Below, piece by piece: positions 24,537-32,077 of a stretch of 64,000 nt of DNA. The DNA is from JAGWBJ01 sp964291465 (GTDB taxonomy: Bacteria; Chloroflexota; Dehalococcoidia; Lucifugimonadales; JAGWBF01). The translations under genes and the position numbers were made by a program. Below the pieces are notes generated by a model that saw only the letters and a list, made by a program, of their open reading frames with translations, did no database searches and had not been told where the DNA came from. Numbering within the stretch: the first letter of the stretch is position 1; each line of letters starts with the position of its first letter. The DNA lies in the NCBI GenBank assembly GCA_964291465.2, contig OZ219941.1, positions 62,001-126,000 on the forward strand, read 5' to 3'.

Positions 24537-24917
24537 CTACTCGGCCAGGGCTTCGGTCTTCTGGATGTAGAGGTCGGTCTCCCTTATACGGCGCTCCGTA
24601 CCCTCGATGGGTTCGCAGAACCCCAGATAGAAGCAATCGCCGTGCAGCATGTCTCTGTTGGTGCAGTACCAGGTCACGAGACTGTCCAGCCCTGCGTCTC
24701 CCAAGGCCAACCGGCGGAGCTCTCTGGAGGTGATCGGGGCTTTCTCGGGTCCCTCTCCGGTACGCGCCACGATCAGCGCGTCGGTGGCGCGCTTGGTAGC
24801 ACACCAGGCCTTCTCGGCGGCGTCCCGGATGTCGCCTTGCTCCAGGCGTTCAAGGGCGCCGTTGTACACCGTCCAGGCGTCGGCGAATATCGCCCTTACT
24901 CTGTTGGTGATTACCAT
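24537..24917 (-). CDS. HEPN-like (PaREP1/DUF5618-type) helical protein, paralogue 1
   Basis: 126 residues, all-alpha by composition. The core RLEQGDIRDAAEKAWCATKR and a later MLHGDCFYLGF are shared with the protein at 27771-28184, so the two are paralogues. The GDxxxAAEKAWxAxxxAxxAL pattern is that of PaREP1-like/HEPN-related small proteins. The R-x4-6-H ribonuclease motif is not intact here (N-R-D-M-L-H). The function is unknown; similar proteins often travel with nucleotidyltransferase or mobile genes, and none is adjacent. It follows the LLM gene upstream of an unknown 204-residue gene. Confidence 0.75.
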   Translation of the reverse strand: MVITNRVRAIFADAWTVYNGALERLEQGDIRDAAEKAWCATKRATDALIVARTGEGPEKAPITSRELRRLALGDAGLDSLVTWYCTNRDMLHGDCFYLGFCEPIEGTERRIRETDLYIQKTEALAE

Positions 24918-25007
24918 GTCGCGCCCAGCTCCTGGGCCTCGGCGGGCTAAGCTCCTTCAGTTCCAGGTTCCAGTATACACCCTTGCCCGTTCCACCGAGA
25001 TGATGCC

Positions 25008-25622
25008 CTACGAGTTGGAACTGAGTGCCTGTCCGACGTAATCTTGGAATGCCTGCTTATGGCGCTCCAACGTGCGAACGCCCGGATGGCCTGGGTCCCT
25101 TTCTACCAGTTGGGTGACAAAGAGGATGAGGCTTTGGGCATTGGCAAGATGGTGGGCCTTCCACCAGTGGTTGCAGACGTAGAATTTGCTCGCGTACGGG
25201 TTCGTATAGTACCTGTCACGTCTGTCGCTCCCTGAACCCTTCCTTCCGACCTCCAGTCTTCGTAAGAGCGGAAACCCGCCGAGTTGCAGACCCAGAGCGT
25301 TTTGGCAGTAGTCCCTGTCCAGCAGTTTGCGTATGTCGGCATCGTCGAGCAGCGTAGGATGTTCCTCTAGCAACGTTCTCATCAGGCTTTGTACGAGCGG
25401 TTGTACACGATCTTGACCAATGGCTGAACTTCGTCGATCACTCGTCCTGCGCCTGCTCTTCGTGCCATTGTCCGCGGTATCTTGGCTAACCCCGACTGCC
25501 AGTCTGAACGCCGCCTTTTCCGCCTCAGTGAGCTGAACATACCCCTCCACTACCGCCCGCACCTTTGCGTTTGTCTTCAACCCAAGCTCCACCAGCATTC
25601 TTACATCCTTGTCGTATGGCAC
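25008..25622 (-). CDS. hypothetical protein (204 aa)
   Basis: I do not recognise this protein. It starts MPYDKDVRMLVELGLKTNAK, then has a Lys/Arg/Ser-rich linker near residues 55-70 and a helical middle (RVQPLVQSLMRTLLEEHPTL). A segment with LGGFPLLRRLEVGRKGSG followed by RDRYYTNPYASKFYVCNHWW could be a winged-helix or nucleic-acid-binding part. No signal peptide or membrane segment is visible. It lies 9 nt after the RCC1-type lipoprotein gene in the same direction, so it is probably co-transcribed with it. GC content is lower than the chromosomal norm. Confidence 0.6.
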   Translation of the reverse strand: MPYDKDVRMLVELGLKTNAKVRAVVEGYVQLTEAEKAAFRLAVGVSQDTADNGTKSRRRTSDRRSSAIGQDRVQPLVQSLMRTLLEEHPTLLDDADIRKLLDRDYCQNALGLQLGGFPLLRRLEVGRKGSGSDRRDRYYTNPYASKFYVCNHWWKAHHLANAQSLILFVTQLVERDPGHPGVRTLERHKQAFQDYVGQALSSNS

Positions 25623-25631
25623 TTCACTCCT

Positions 25632-27635
25632 TTACTCTTCATGGAACAGGTCTGCGATGGACTCACTGGCGTCGGAGGGGCCCCGAACGGCTAAGACCCG
25701 GGCCAACCTTGCTGATTCTGGCAACTCAACAGTCACCCATCCCCGCACTATCTGACCCGATTCGACTCGACTCACCCCCGATCCGAATGCTGGTTCGACA
25801 TCGGCATGTGTATAGCTTTGCATGTACACATATCCATCGGTGTCCTGGACCGCAAAGTGCCCCAGATCGTAAGAATCATCCCATGGACTGATAGCCTCCT
25901 GCGTGATGTCCAGAGCTACCAGTCTCTTGCCTTCACCCGCCTCATCTTCCGCAGCAGGGACAGGGTCCATTATCTCGTGCAAGGTATACGAGCTCCCTCC
26001 GACTTGGACCGTCGTCCCGATGTCCGCAGGGGACAAAGGCTGTATCGGTACAGGAGGAGGAGTCTGACTTGCCAGATGGCCAATATGTCCTTCCGCGAAG
26101 TCTGCGATGGACTTCCTGGCATCGCCCTCTCCGAGGTCGACCAAGACCGAGCCCAACCTCGCTGATTCTGGCAACGCAACAATCACCCATCCCCGTACTA
26201 TCTGACCCCGTGCAAGCTTGCCCCAACCAAGTGGCGGTTCGGCATCAGCACCCACATAGGCATACACGGCGTGTGTGCTTGGGGTGGGCTCGGCAGTGTA
26301 CACGGACCCATTAGTGTTCTGGATTGCAATGTACGCAGGATTGTGCCAATCACCGGCGTCACTGATTGCCACCTGGGTGATGTCCAGAGCCACCAGTCTC
26401 CCTCCTCCATACACTTCGCTGAACAGGTCTGAGTGAGCAGGATCTATTATCTCGTTCAGGGTGTATGAGCTTCCTCCAATCTCGACCGTCGTCCCGATGA
26501 CCACCGGAGTGGGTTCAGGGGTCGGGGTGGCCATCGGGTAATGTGCACCACTGTCCCAGCCCCAGCAGACGGGAGAGCCGTCAGGGCGCAACGCACAAGT
26601 GCTCGCATACCCGCTACTGATAGCTGAGAAATTCTCATCCGCAGGCGGCGATGTCTCCCCATAATCACCTTCGCCCCAACAGACGGGAGAGCCGTCTGAG
26701 CGCAGGGCACAAGTGTGTTCGTAGCCGCTACTGACAGACGAAAATATCTCACCAGCGGGCGGCGATGATTGTTTTCGCTCATCGTTACCCCAGCAAACCG
26801 GCGACCCGTTGGCGCGCAATGCACAAGTGTGGAAGCCGCCACTGCTAATGGAGCCGAACTTCTCACCCGCAGGGGTCACCGTTTCCCAATAGGGGCTTCC
26901 CCAGCATGCCGGGGAGCCGTCGTAGCGCAGTGCGCAGGTGTGCGCAAAGCCGCTGCTAATGGCTGTGAACTTCTCTCCCTCGGGCGGCCACGCTTGTCCT
27001 CGCACATTGCTGCCCCAGCAGATGGGAGAGCCGTCGGCGCGTAGCCCGCAGGTATGCATACTTCCACTGCTGATATCAATAAACCCTTGGCCCCCCCGAG
27101 GCGGCGACGCTTCCCCATAGTTGTCTTCACCCCAGCAGAATGGAGAGCCGTCAAAGCGCAACGCGCAAACGTGAAGGTCGCCGACGCTGATGGCAGTGAA
27201 CTTCTCGTCCGGAGGTTCATACCCCTGGTAGGCTCCTCTCCCATACGCATCACGTGGTAGGACTGTATAGCGGATGATGCCCCAACAGAGGGGAGAGCCG
27301 TCGGACTGCAGGACACAGGTATGCCCAGCACCGTTGCTGATAGCAGCGATTCCCTTGCCCGCAAGCGGGGACTTTTCGGCAGTCGGCGTGGGCTGTGGCG
27401 CGGGCTGGCCCAAGCGCTGCTCCGTTGGCCGGGGTCTATTGGGCGTGGCAGGTGTAGATTGCAGGCCAACAGGCTGGACGCTGCCCGTACCGGCGGTTGC
27501 CGGCGCCGGGGTGTAGGTCGGATAGGGAGTGTACGTGGGATAAGGCTCGGGTTGGCTGTCACAGGCTACTATCGCCGTCATCAACAGGACAACGAAGACT
27601 AGCAGCTTGCCTAGCCTGAGTCTCTGTTTGGTCAT
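25632..27635 (-). CDS. RCC1-repeat lipoprotein with two C-terminal repeat domains
   Basis: A 667-residue exported lipoprotein. The signal peptide ends VLLMTAIVAC with the lipidated Cys, followed by a Pro/Thr/Tyr linker. Seven RCC1-like repeats of about 37 residues follow, each centred on CALRxDGSPxCWG and ending AISSGxxHT; every repeat carries a Cys pair that could form disulfides. After a TPTPEPTP linker come two copies of a domain beginning IGTTVxxGGSSYTL and ending ARGQIVRGWV...LPESARL, resembling DUF4352-like secreted domains. It is probably a surface beta-propeller adhesin or binding protein; the ligand is unknown. Confidence 0.85.
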   Translation of the reverse strand: MTKQRLRLGKLLVFVVLLMTAIVACDSQPEPYPTYTPYPTYTPAPATAGTGSVQPVGLQSTPATPNRPRPTEQRLGQPAPQPTPTAEKSPLAGKGIAAISNGAGHTCVLQSDGSPLCWGIIRYTVLPRDAYGRGAYQGYEPPDEKFTAISVGDLHVCALRFDGSPFCWGEDNYGEASPPRGGQGFIDISSGSMHTCGLRADGSPICWGSNVRGQAWPPEGEKFTAISSGFAHTCALRYDGSPACWGSPYWETVTPAGEKFGSISSGGFHTCALRANGSPVCWGNDERKQSSPPAGEIFSSVSSGYEHTCALRSDGSPVCWGEGDYGETSPPADENFSAISSGYASTCALRPDGSPVCWGWDSGAHYPMATPTPEPTPVVIGTTVEIGGSSYTLNEIIDPAHSDLFSEVYGGGRLVALDITQVAISDAGDWHNPAYIAIQNTNGSVYTAEPTPSTHAVYAYVGADAEPPLGWGKLARGQIVRGWVIVALPESARLGSVLVDLGEGDARKSIADFAEGHIGHLASQTPPPVPIQPLSPADIGTTVQVGGSSYTLHEIMDPVPAAEDEAGEGKRLVALDITQEAISPWDDSYDLGHFAVQDTDGYVYMQSYTHADVEPAFGSGVSRVESGQIVRGWVTVELPESARLARVLAVRGPSDASESIADLFHEE

Positions 27636-27770
27636 TCTGTCCTAATGGCTTGGGACTCTAGTTCGGACGATTGGTATGTCTTAAGGTGCCGACTCGGTGC
27701 GTTTCCGTTGACCTTCTTAGTTCCGAGATGCGGGTGAAGTCGAAAATATACCCTGGGACCGAAGGCGTGG

Positions 27771-28184
27771 TTACGGGCCGACGTCTTGGGCAGGGATGGG
27801 CGGGCCGTCGGCGAGGCGTATAGCGTCGGCGATGAAGGAGGCGGTGCCATGGATGCGCTCCGCCGTGCTCGGCATGGGGCAGAAATCGTGGTAGAAGCAA
27901 TGGCCGTGGAGGGCGTCCTGCCGGTCCAGGTAACGGTGGCGAAGGTCGACGACGGAGGGATCGGAGTCGGCCATGAGCTGAAGGCGCCGGCTGGCGTGGG
28001 TGGACCGTACCGGGTGCTGACCGGTGCGGGCAAGGACCAGGGCCTCGACGGCGCGCAGGGTGGCGCACCAGGCCTTCTCGGCGGCGTCGCGCAGGTCGCC
28101 GGCGGCTAGCCTCTGCAGGGCGGCGTCGTTCATGGCCCTGGCGTCATCGAAGATACGGGCGGCATCGGCTTGGACGGTAGCCAT
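27771..28184 (-). CDS. HEPN-like (PaREP1/DUF5618-type) helical protein, paralogue 2
   Basis: 137 residues. RLAAGDLRDAAEKAWCATLR and ALHGHCFYHDF align with the protein at 24537-24917. Here an R-Q-D-A-L-H segment gives the R-x4-H spacing of HEPN ribonucleases, so this copy could be catalytic where the first is not. The ATG is only about 10 nt from an extended -10 element, giving a very short or absent leader. The function is unknown. The RCC1 lipoprotein and the 204-residue gene lie between the two paralogues. Confidence 0.75.
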   Translation of the reverse strand: MATVQADAARIFDDARAMNDAALQRLAAGDLRDAAEKAWCATLRAVEALVLARTGQHPVRSTHASRRLQLMADSDPSVVDLRHRYLDRQDALHGHCFYHDFCPMPSTAERIHGTASFIADAIRLADGPPIPAQDVGP

Positions 28185-28193
28185 GATGGCGCG

Positions 28194-28202
28194 ATTATAC
28201 CA
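28194..28202 (-). promoter_or_regulatory. extended -10 promoter element
   Basis: On the minus strand TGGTATAAT (a TGn extension plus perfect TATAAT) ends 9 nt upstream of the ATG at 28184. No good -35 is visible, as expected for extended -10 promoters. Transcription would start at or beside the start codon. Confidence 0.55.
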
Positions 28203-28299
28203 CGCAGGGAGGTATCCCTAGGTGTGTGCCACGTGTTCCTCGCGGCTGGTGGCCGCCCTTTCCTAAGCAAGGGCCAACGGTGGGTCGGCCGGCTAATCT

Positions 28300-28719
28300 C
28301 TATACGTCAATCTCGGTCAGCTCCAGCTTCTGGGCGCCTTCGCGGGAGACCCTGCGGCCCATCTCCTCCAGGTGCTCCCGGCCCTCGACGACGGTGGCGA
28401 AGTGGTTGCCCGCCAGGGTGCCCATCTTGCTGCCGAACCGGGTGGGGCCGTAGGGGAAGAGGATCTCCTTGACGCTGATGCCGCCGGGGTACAGGAGCAG
28501 GTCTCCCCGGGAGGGGTAGGCCGTGTGGTTCTCCTGGGGGACGTCGATGGGCAGGTGGTCGACGTCCACCCAGGCCGCCTCCCCGCTCCAGCGCGCCTGC
28601 ACCAGGTCGAAGGTAACGGGCAGGAGGGCGCGTATGGCGGCGCAGCTCCTGGGCGCCTTCTCCTCCCAGGCCGCGATGAACACCAGGTCGCCGGTCTGAA
28701 GCCGCAGGCGGGTAGTCAT
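28300..28719 (-). CDS. DUF3830 (cyclophilin-like fold) protein
   Basis: A 139-residue protein matching DUF3830. It starts with short strands (LRLQTGDLVFIAAWEEKAPR), then ENHTAYPSRGDLLLYPGG, then GPTRFGSKMGTLAGNHFATV, the glycine-rich part of the cyclophilin-like barrel. Function is unknown; members often sit with amidohydrolases and carboxylic-acid catabolic genes. The ATG is preceded by GGAGGCGCC. An interspersed repeat separates it from the SDR gene upstream in the same direction. Confidence 0.85.
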   Translation of the reverse strand: MTTRLRLQTGDLVFIAAWEEKAPRSCAAIRALLPVTFDLVQARWSGEAAWVDVDHLPIDVPQENHTAYPSRGDLLLYPGGISVKEILFPYGPTRFGSKMGTLAGNHFATVVEGREHLEEMGRRVSREGAQKLELTEIDV

Positions 28720-28770
28720 GGGGCGCCTCCCTCTTTGGGGTTTCGTCTACAGGGGGCTGGGTCTAGTGCC

Positions 28771-28902
28771 GGCCCCTCCCCGGGTTTTGGGCCCGCCCTC
28801 CCGCCCCGCGCTCCGCGCGGGCAAGGAACCCCCCACCCACGGGTGGATCGGCACTTGGTGGGAGTTGGGCGCGCTCATTCGACTAACGTGTGAGACGGTG
28901 CA
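28771..28902 (-). repeat. 3'-end-associated interspersed repeat, copy B1
   Basis: Read on the minus strand it begins directly at the SDR stop codon with TGCACCGTCTCACACG. It continues to a GGGTGGGGGGTTCCTTGCCC block, the hairpin CCCGCGCGGAGCGCGGGG, and GGGCGGGCCCAAAACCCGGG. Copies B2 (29698), B3 (35829) and B4 (63023) share the hairpin core and order. B1 and B3 also share the TGxxCCGTCTCAC end next to the stop codon. Confidence 0.75.
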
Positions 28903-29664
28903 CTAGCGGGCCACCCACCCCCCGTCGGCCAGGACGGCCGCGCCTGTGACGAAGGAAGCCTCGTCGGAGCAGAGGAACACGGCCACGTTGGCCATCTCCA
29001 CGGCCTCTCCGATGCGTCCCAGGGGTATCTGGGTGAGGCGGGACCGGAGGGCGGCCTCGGGGTCCCCCGAGGCCTGCCGGTTGCGGCGGGTGAGGGGCGT
29101 GTCTATGGGGCCGGGGCAGAGGCTGTTGACGCGGATGCCGTCGGCGGCGTGGTCTATGGCCAGACAGCGGGTCATCTGGACGACGGCGCCCTTGGTGGCC
29201 GGGTACACGACGTTCCCGGCAATCCCCACCACGCCGAGCTGGGAGGCTGTGTTCAGGATGACCCCTCCGCCCTGGGCCTTCATCACCGGGATGGCTTCTT
29301 TGCACCCCAGGAAGACGCCCTTTACGTTGACGGCGAACAGCCTGTCGAAGTCCCCTTCGTCCAGGTCGAGGATGGTTCCGGGGACCCCGATGCCCGCGTT
29401 GTTGAACATTACGTCCAGGCGGCCGTAGGTGTCGGTGGCCGTCTTGACGAGGGCCTTGACGTCCGAGGCGTGGGTCACGTCGGCATGGACTCCCGCAGCC
29501 GTGCCCCCCGCCGAGCGGATGGCGTCCACCGTTTCGTCGATCTTGTCCCGCTGCACGTCGGCCACGACCACTTTGGCGCCCTCTTCGGCGAACCTCAGCG
29601 CCGAGGCCCGGCCGATGCCCGAGGCGCCTCCCGTGACGATGGCCACCTTGTCCTTGAGACGCAT
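28903..29664 (-). CDS. short-chain dehydrogenase/reductase (SDR)
   Basis: A 253-residue classical SDR using NAD(P)H. TGGASGIG is the dinucleotide-binding motif near the N-terminus, NNAG lies near residue 89, and the catalytic serine is in NTASQLG with YPATK providing Tyr and Lys. The C-terminus ends in the usual ADGGW. The start ATG at 29664 follows GGGGGCAGC. The substrate is unknown. It lies between the TPP-enzyme cluster and DUF3830, all on the minus strand, and may serve the same pathway. Confidence 0.92.
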   Translation of the reverse strand: MRLKDKVAIVTGGASGIGRASALRFAEEGAKVVVADVQRDKIDETVDAIRSAGGTAAGVHADVTHASDVKALVKTATDTYGRLDVMFNNAGIGVPGTILDLDEGDFDRLFAVNVKGVFLGCKEAIPVMKAQGGGVILNTASQLGVVGIAGNVVYPATKGAVVQMTRCLAIDHAADGIRVNSLCPGPIDTPLTRRNRQASGDPEAALRSRLTQIPLGRIGEAVEMANVAVFLCSDEASFVTGAAVLADGGWVAR

Positions 29665-29697
29665 GCTGCCCCCCTTTGCTAGGGAACCTCTGATCAA

Positions 29698-29821
29698 CCC
29701 CAGACCCCTCCCGGGTTTTCGAGCCCACCCTTACCTAAGCAGAGGGGCCCAGGCCCCGCGCTCCGCGCGGGCAAGGAATCCTCACCCGCTGGTGAACGGG
29801 CAGAGGACTTGTTCACCCTTC
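29698..29821 (-). repeat. 3'-end-associated interspersed repeat, copy B2
   Basis: On the minus strand it starts just behind the stop codon of the divergent TPP-enzyme copy. It runs GGGTGAGGATTCCTTGCCCG, then the hairpin CCCGCGCGGAGCGCGGGG, then GGTGGGCTCGAAAACCCGGG. It carries an extra CCTGGGCCCCTCTGCTTAGG segment between the hairpin and the GGGTGGG block relative to B1 and B3. Confidence 0.7.
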
Positions 29822-30400
29822 CTACGGCGGCCCCTGGGCCTCTCGCTCCAGGGTCGCCCTTACGGTCCGGACCGAGTCGCCCAGGGTGCCGGGCGGGTAT
29901 TCCGGCACCTCCCTGTCGTGCACCACCCTGAGGGATACGAAGGTGGGCCCCGGCCCGGCCATGACCTCCTCCAGGCTGACCACGAACTCCTCCAGGTCGT
30001 CGAACCGGTAGGTCCTGGGGTAGCCGCTCTCCCTGGCGTGGGCGACGAAGTCGACGCCGTCCAGGCCAGGGATGGGCATACCGTCGGTGGAGAGGTGGGA
30101 GGCGTCTTCCAGGAGGACGTGGACCAGGTTCCGGGGGCCGGCGTTCCCCACGGTGACCAGGGCCGCCAGGTTGGAGCGGAGGACGCTGTCGCAGTCCAGC
30201 ACGACGACCTTCCTGGGCTGGGCGAGGGCGACACCGAGGCCCAGGGACGCCGCCTTGTCCATGCAGTCGGACAGGTCCAGGTCCAGGTCCCTGCGGCGGG
30301 ACACGGAGCTCCACTCCCGCAGGGCGGTGGTGGCCGAAACCATCACCTCGTCGCTGCGCCAGCGGTCGATGGCCTTCATGGCTTCTAGGGAGGGAATCAA
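29822..30400 (-). CDS. divergent TPP-enzyme C-domain protein
   Basis: About 192 residues, homologous along its length to the neighbouring beta subunit at 30648-31235. Shared features are a cofactor loop, a PIPG segment and GYPRTYRFDDLEEFV. The TPP/Mg signature GDGSxxxN is altered: LDCDSVLRSN keeps the Asp and Asn ligands but replaces both glycines. It may therefore bind cofactor poorly or act as a regulatory beta-like subunit. The start is TTG at 30400 with GGAGG upstream, or ATG at 30379. It is the last gene of the TPP cluster, after a small membrane protein gene. Confidence 0.7.
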   Translation of the reverse strand: MIPSLEAMKAIDRWRSDEVMVSATTALREWSSVSRRRDLDLDLSDCMDKAASLGLGVALAQPRKVVVLDCDSVLRSNLAALVTVGNAGPRNLVHVLLEDASHLSTDGMPIPGLDGVDFVAHARESGYPRTYRFDDLEEFVVSLEEVMAGPGPTFVSLRVVHDREVPEYPPGTLGDSVRTVRATLEREAQGPP

Positions 30401-30459
30401 GCCGCCTCCTTGGGACTCAACAGGGGAACTCAACAGGCGGGCCTCAACGGGAGGGGGCC

Positions 30460-30636
30460 TCAACGGGGGGCCGGAGGTCCCCGGTGGGACTGGGCCACGA
30501 TCCACAGCCCCAGGGGTATCATCACGCCGCCCAGTATGCCGACGGGAACGTTGGGGTCCTGGAACCCCCTGAACAGTGCCCAGAACCCGCCGGCGAAGAC
30601 GGCCAGGCCCCCCACCCGTCCCGCCGGGCCCCGCAC
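30460..30636 (-). CDS. small two-helix membrane protein
   Basis: 58 residues from a GTG at 30636: a short basic start, then two hydrophobic helices (VGGLAVFAGGFWALF and VGILGGVMIPLGLWIVA) joined by GFQDPNVP, with a basic tail. No family was recognised. It begins 12 nt after the stop of the TPP beta subunit and precedes the divergent beta copy, so it is probably translated from the same transcript. The frame is also open through the stop of the upstream gene, so the exact start is uncertain. Confidence 0.45.
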   Translation of the reverse strand: MRGPAGRVGGLAVFAGGFWALFRGFQDPNVPVGILGGVMIPLGLWIVAQSHRGPPAPR

Positions 30637-30647
30637 CAGCCAGGAGA

Positions 30648-31235
30648 TCAGCCCCCGAGGGCCCTGGAGACCTCCTGGATGGCCTTCGGAGTGCCCCGGC
30701 GGGTCTTCTCCCGGAACTGGACCGGGGTGTTCTCGATCTCCGGTACGGTCCTGAGACATACCAGCACCGGCCCCTTCTCTTTGAGGACGCTGTCGATGTT
30801 GGTGGCCAGCTCCTCGGTATCGTCGAACTCGTGGGCCGAGGCGTAGCCGGCCTCTTTGGCCATGCCCCGGAAGCTGAGCTTGCCCTCGCCCGGAATGGGC
30901 TGGCCCCCGGTTACGGCGTAGACGCCGTTCTCGAACACGAAGTGGTAGAGGTTCTCGGGCGCCATGTTGCTGATGGTGGTGAGGGTGCCCAGGTTCATGA
31001 CCAGGCTCCCGTCGCCGTCCAGCACCAGCACCTTCCGGTCGGGCACCGCCAGGGCGAGGCCCAGGCCCACGGAGGAGGCCTTGCCCATGGCCCCCGCCAC
31101 GGGCAGGTCCAGCTCCTCGCGGTGGGTCACGGTGGGCAGGCCGAAGCCCTGGTTGCCGGCGCCCATGGTGGTGATTATCACGGCGTCGCCCCGGTGCTGG
31201 TCGATGATCCGGACGGCGTCGACGTTGGTGATCAT
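30648..31235 (-). CDS. sulfopyruvate/phosphonopyruvate decarboxylase-like beta subunit
   Basis: A 195-residue TPP-binding C-domain of a split 2-oxoacid decarboxylase. The motif VLDGDGSLVMNLGTL is the canonical GDG-N Mg/TPP site, followed by FENGVYAVTGGQPIPGEG. Members pair with a pyrimidine-domain alpha subunit to decarboxylate sulfopyruvate (ComDE) or phosphonopyruvate. The alpha subunit gene is directly upstream with a 51-nt gap. The substrate is not determined by sequence; no comA/B/C or phosphonate genes are adjacent. Confidence 0.87.
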   Translation of the reverse strand: MITNVDAVRIIDQHRGDAVIITTMGAGNQGFGLPTVTHREELDLPVAGAMGKASSVGLGLALAVPDRKVLVLDGDGSLVMNLGTLTTISNMAPENLYHFVFENGVYAVTGGQPIPGEGKLSFRGMAKEAGYASAHEFDDTEELATNIDSVLKEKGPVLVCLRTVPEIENTPVQFREKTRRGTPKAIQEVSRALGG

Positions 31236-31286
31236 GGGTGGGGCCTCCTTGAAGACGTTCGCAAGAGACGTTGGCCGCGCCCGGGG

Positions 31287-31811
31287 CTACGCCCCGTACT
31301 CGGTGCCGATGAGCACGGCCACGGGCCTGGAGGTACGGTAGGCCTCCTCGGCGGCCAGGGATATGCGGGAGGCCTGGTCGTCGGTCTCCACGAGGTAGTA
31401 GTTGATGCCCCAGGCGTGGAGTATGTGCTCGATGAACCGGGCGGCGGAGTCGGTGGTGATGCCGTGCTTGTCCCAACCCCGGTAGCCGACCAGCATGACA
31501 AGGGGCTGGCTCACGTCCAGCCCCAGCCCTCGAATGGAGTCGCCGGACTCGAAGATGCCGGTGTTCTGGATGAGGACGACGGGCTTCTTCCCCCCGACCC
31601 ACAGGCCCGCCGCGATGGCCATGGTCTCCCCCTCGCGGCACACGGGGACGAGGGTCACCTCGGGGTCGGCGGTGAGCTGGTGGTACATGAAGTTGGTCTC
31701 GCTGTCGGGGAGCCAGACCACGTGGGTGAAGCTGTTGCGCTTCAGCTCGTCGATTATGGAAGCGGGGTGGAGAACTGCTACGCGTTCTATGGCGGCACCT
31801 CCGTTGCCCAA
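31287..31811 (-). CDS. sulfopyruvate/phosphonopyruvate decarboxylase-like alpha subunit
   Basis: About 174 residues forming the TPP pyrimidine-binding domain: FTHVVWLPDSETNFMY, then LVPVCREGETMAIAAGLWVG with the catalytic-type Glu, GIFESGDSIRGL and LMVGYRG-like segments. It pairs with the beta subunit downstream. The start is uncertain: the frame is open to 31847, but a strong -10 element at 31849-31854 would place the transcript start near 31842, favouring the TTG at 31811 with GGGG upstream. Confidence 0.85.
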   Translation of the reverse strand: MGNGGAAIERVAVLHPASIIDELKRNSFTHVVWLPDSETNFMYHQLTADPEVTLVPVCREGETMAIAAGLWVGGKKPVVLIQNTGIFESGDSIRGLGLDVSQPLVMLVGYRGWDKHGITTDSAARFIEHILHAWGINYYLVETDDQASRISLAAEEAYRTSRPVAVLIGTEYGA

Positions 31812-31848
31812 ACCCCGGCCGGGATTCGGGCGTGGCTGGACGGGCAAT

Positions 31849-31878
31849 ATTATAAGCGAGGGGCGGATATGGGGTCAA
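31849..31878 (-). promoter_or_regulatory. strong sigma70-type promoter of the TPP-enzyme operon
   Basis: On the minus strand TTGACC (31873-31878) and a perfect TATAAT (31849-31854) are separated by 18 bp. It points into the alpha-subunit gene and is well placed for the alpha, beta, membrane-protein and beta-like genes that follow. Confidence 0.7.
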
Positions 31879-31955
31879 ACGCGGGGCCGGCCGGCGCTCG
31901 AGAGTACGGTTGTTACGTCCCTGGCCGGTGGGGGCTTGTGGCCGAAAGCACAATG

Positions 31956-31985
31956 TTGACATCATAGATGCGGCCAACTTAGACT
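31956..31985 (+). promoter_or_regulatory. candidate promoter for the cytidylate-kinase-like gene
   Basis: TTGACA is followed after 18 bp by TAGACT (4 of 6 matches), about 93 bp upstream of the ATG at 32078. The perfect -35 in an otherwise GC-rich intergenic region makes it plausible. Confidence 0.45.
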
Positions 31986-32077
31986 ACCCTTGACATAAGA
32001 GGGGCGTTTTGTCGGGGGCGGCGGCCGGTGCGTCCCCGTCCCTGACCGGCCCTATCCTGGACTGAGAAGAGGGGAAC

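Noticed and set aside
29822..30400. Calling the divergent beta-like protein a plainly dead enzyme
   Set aside because: The Asp and Asn that bind Mg and TPP are retained; only the flanking glycines changed, so loss of function is not established.
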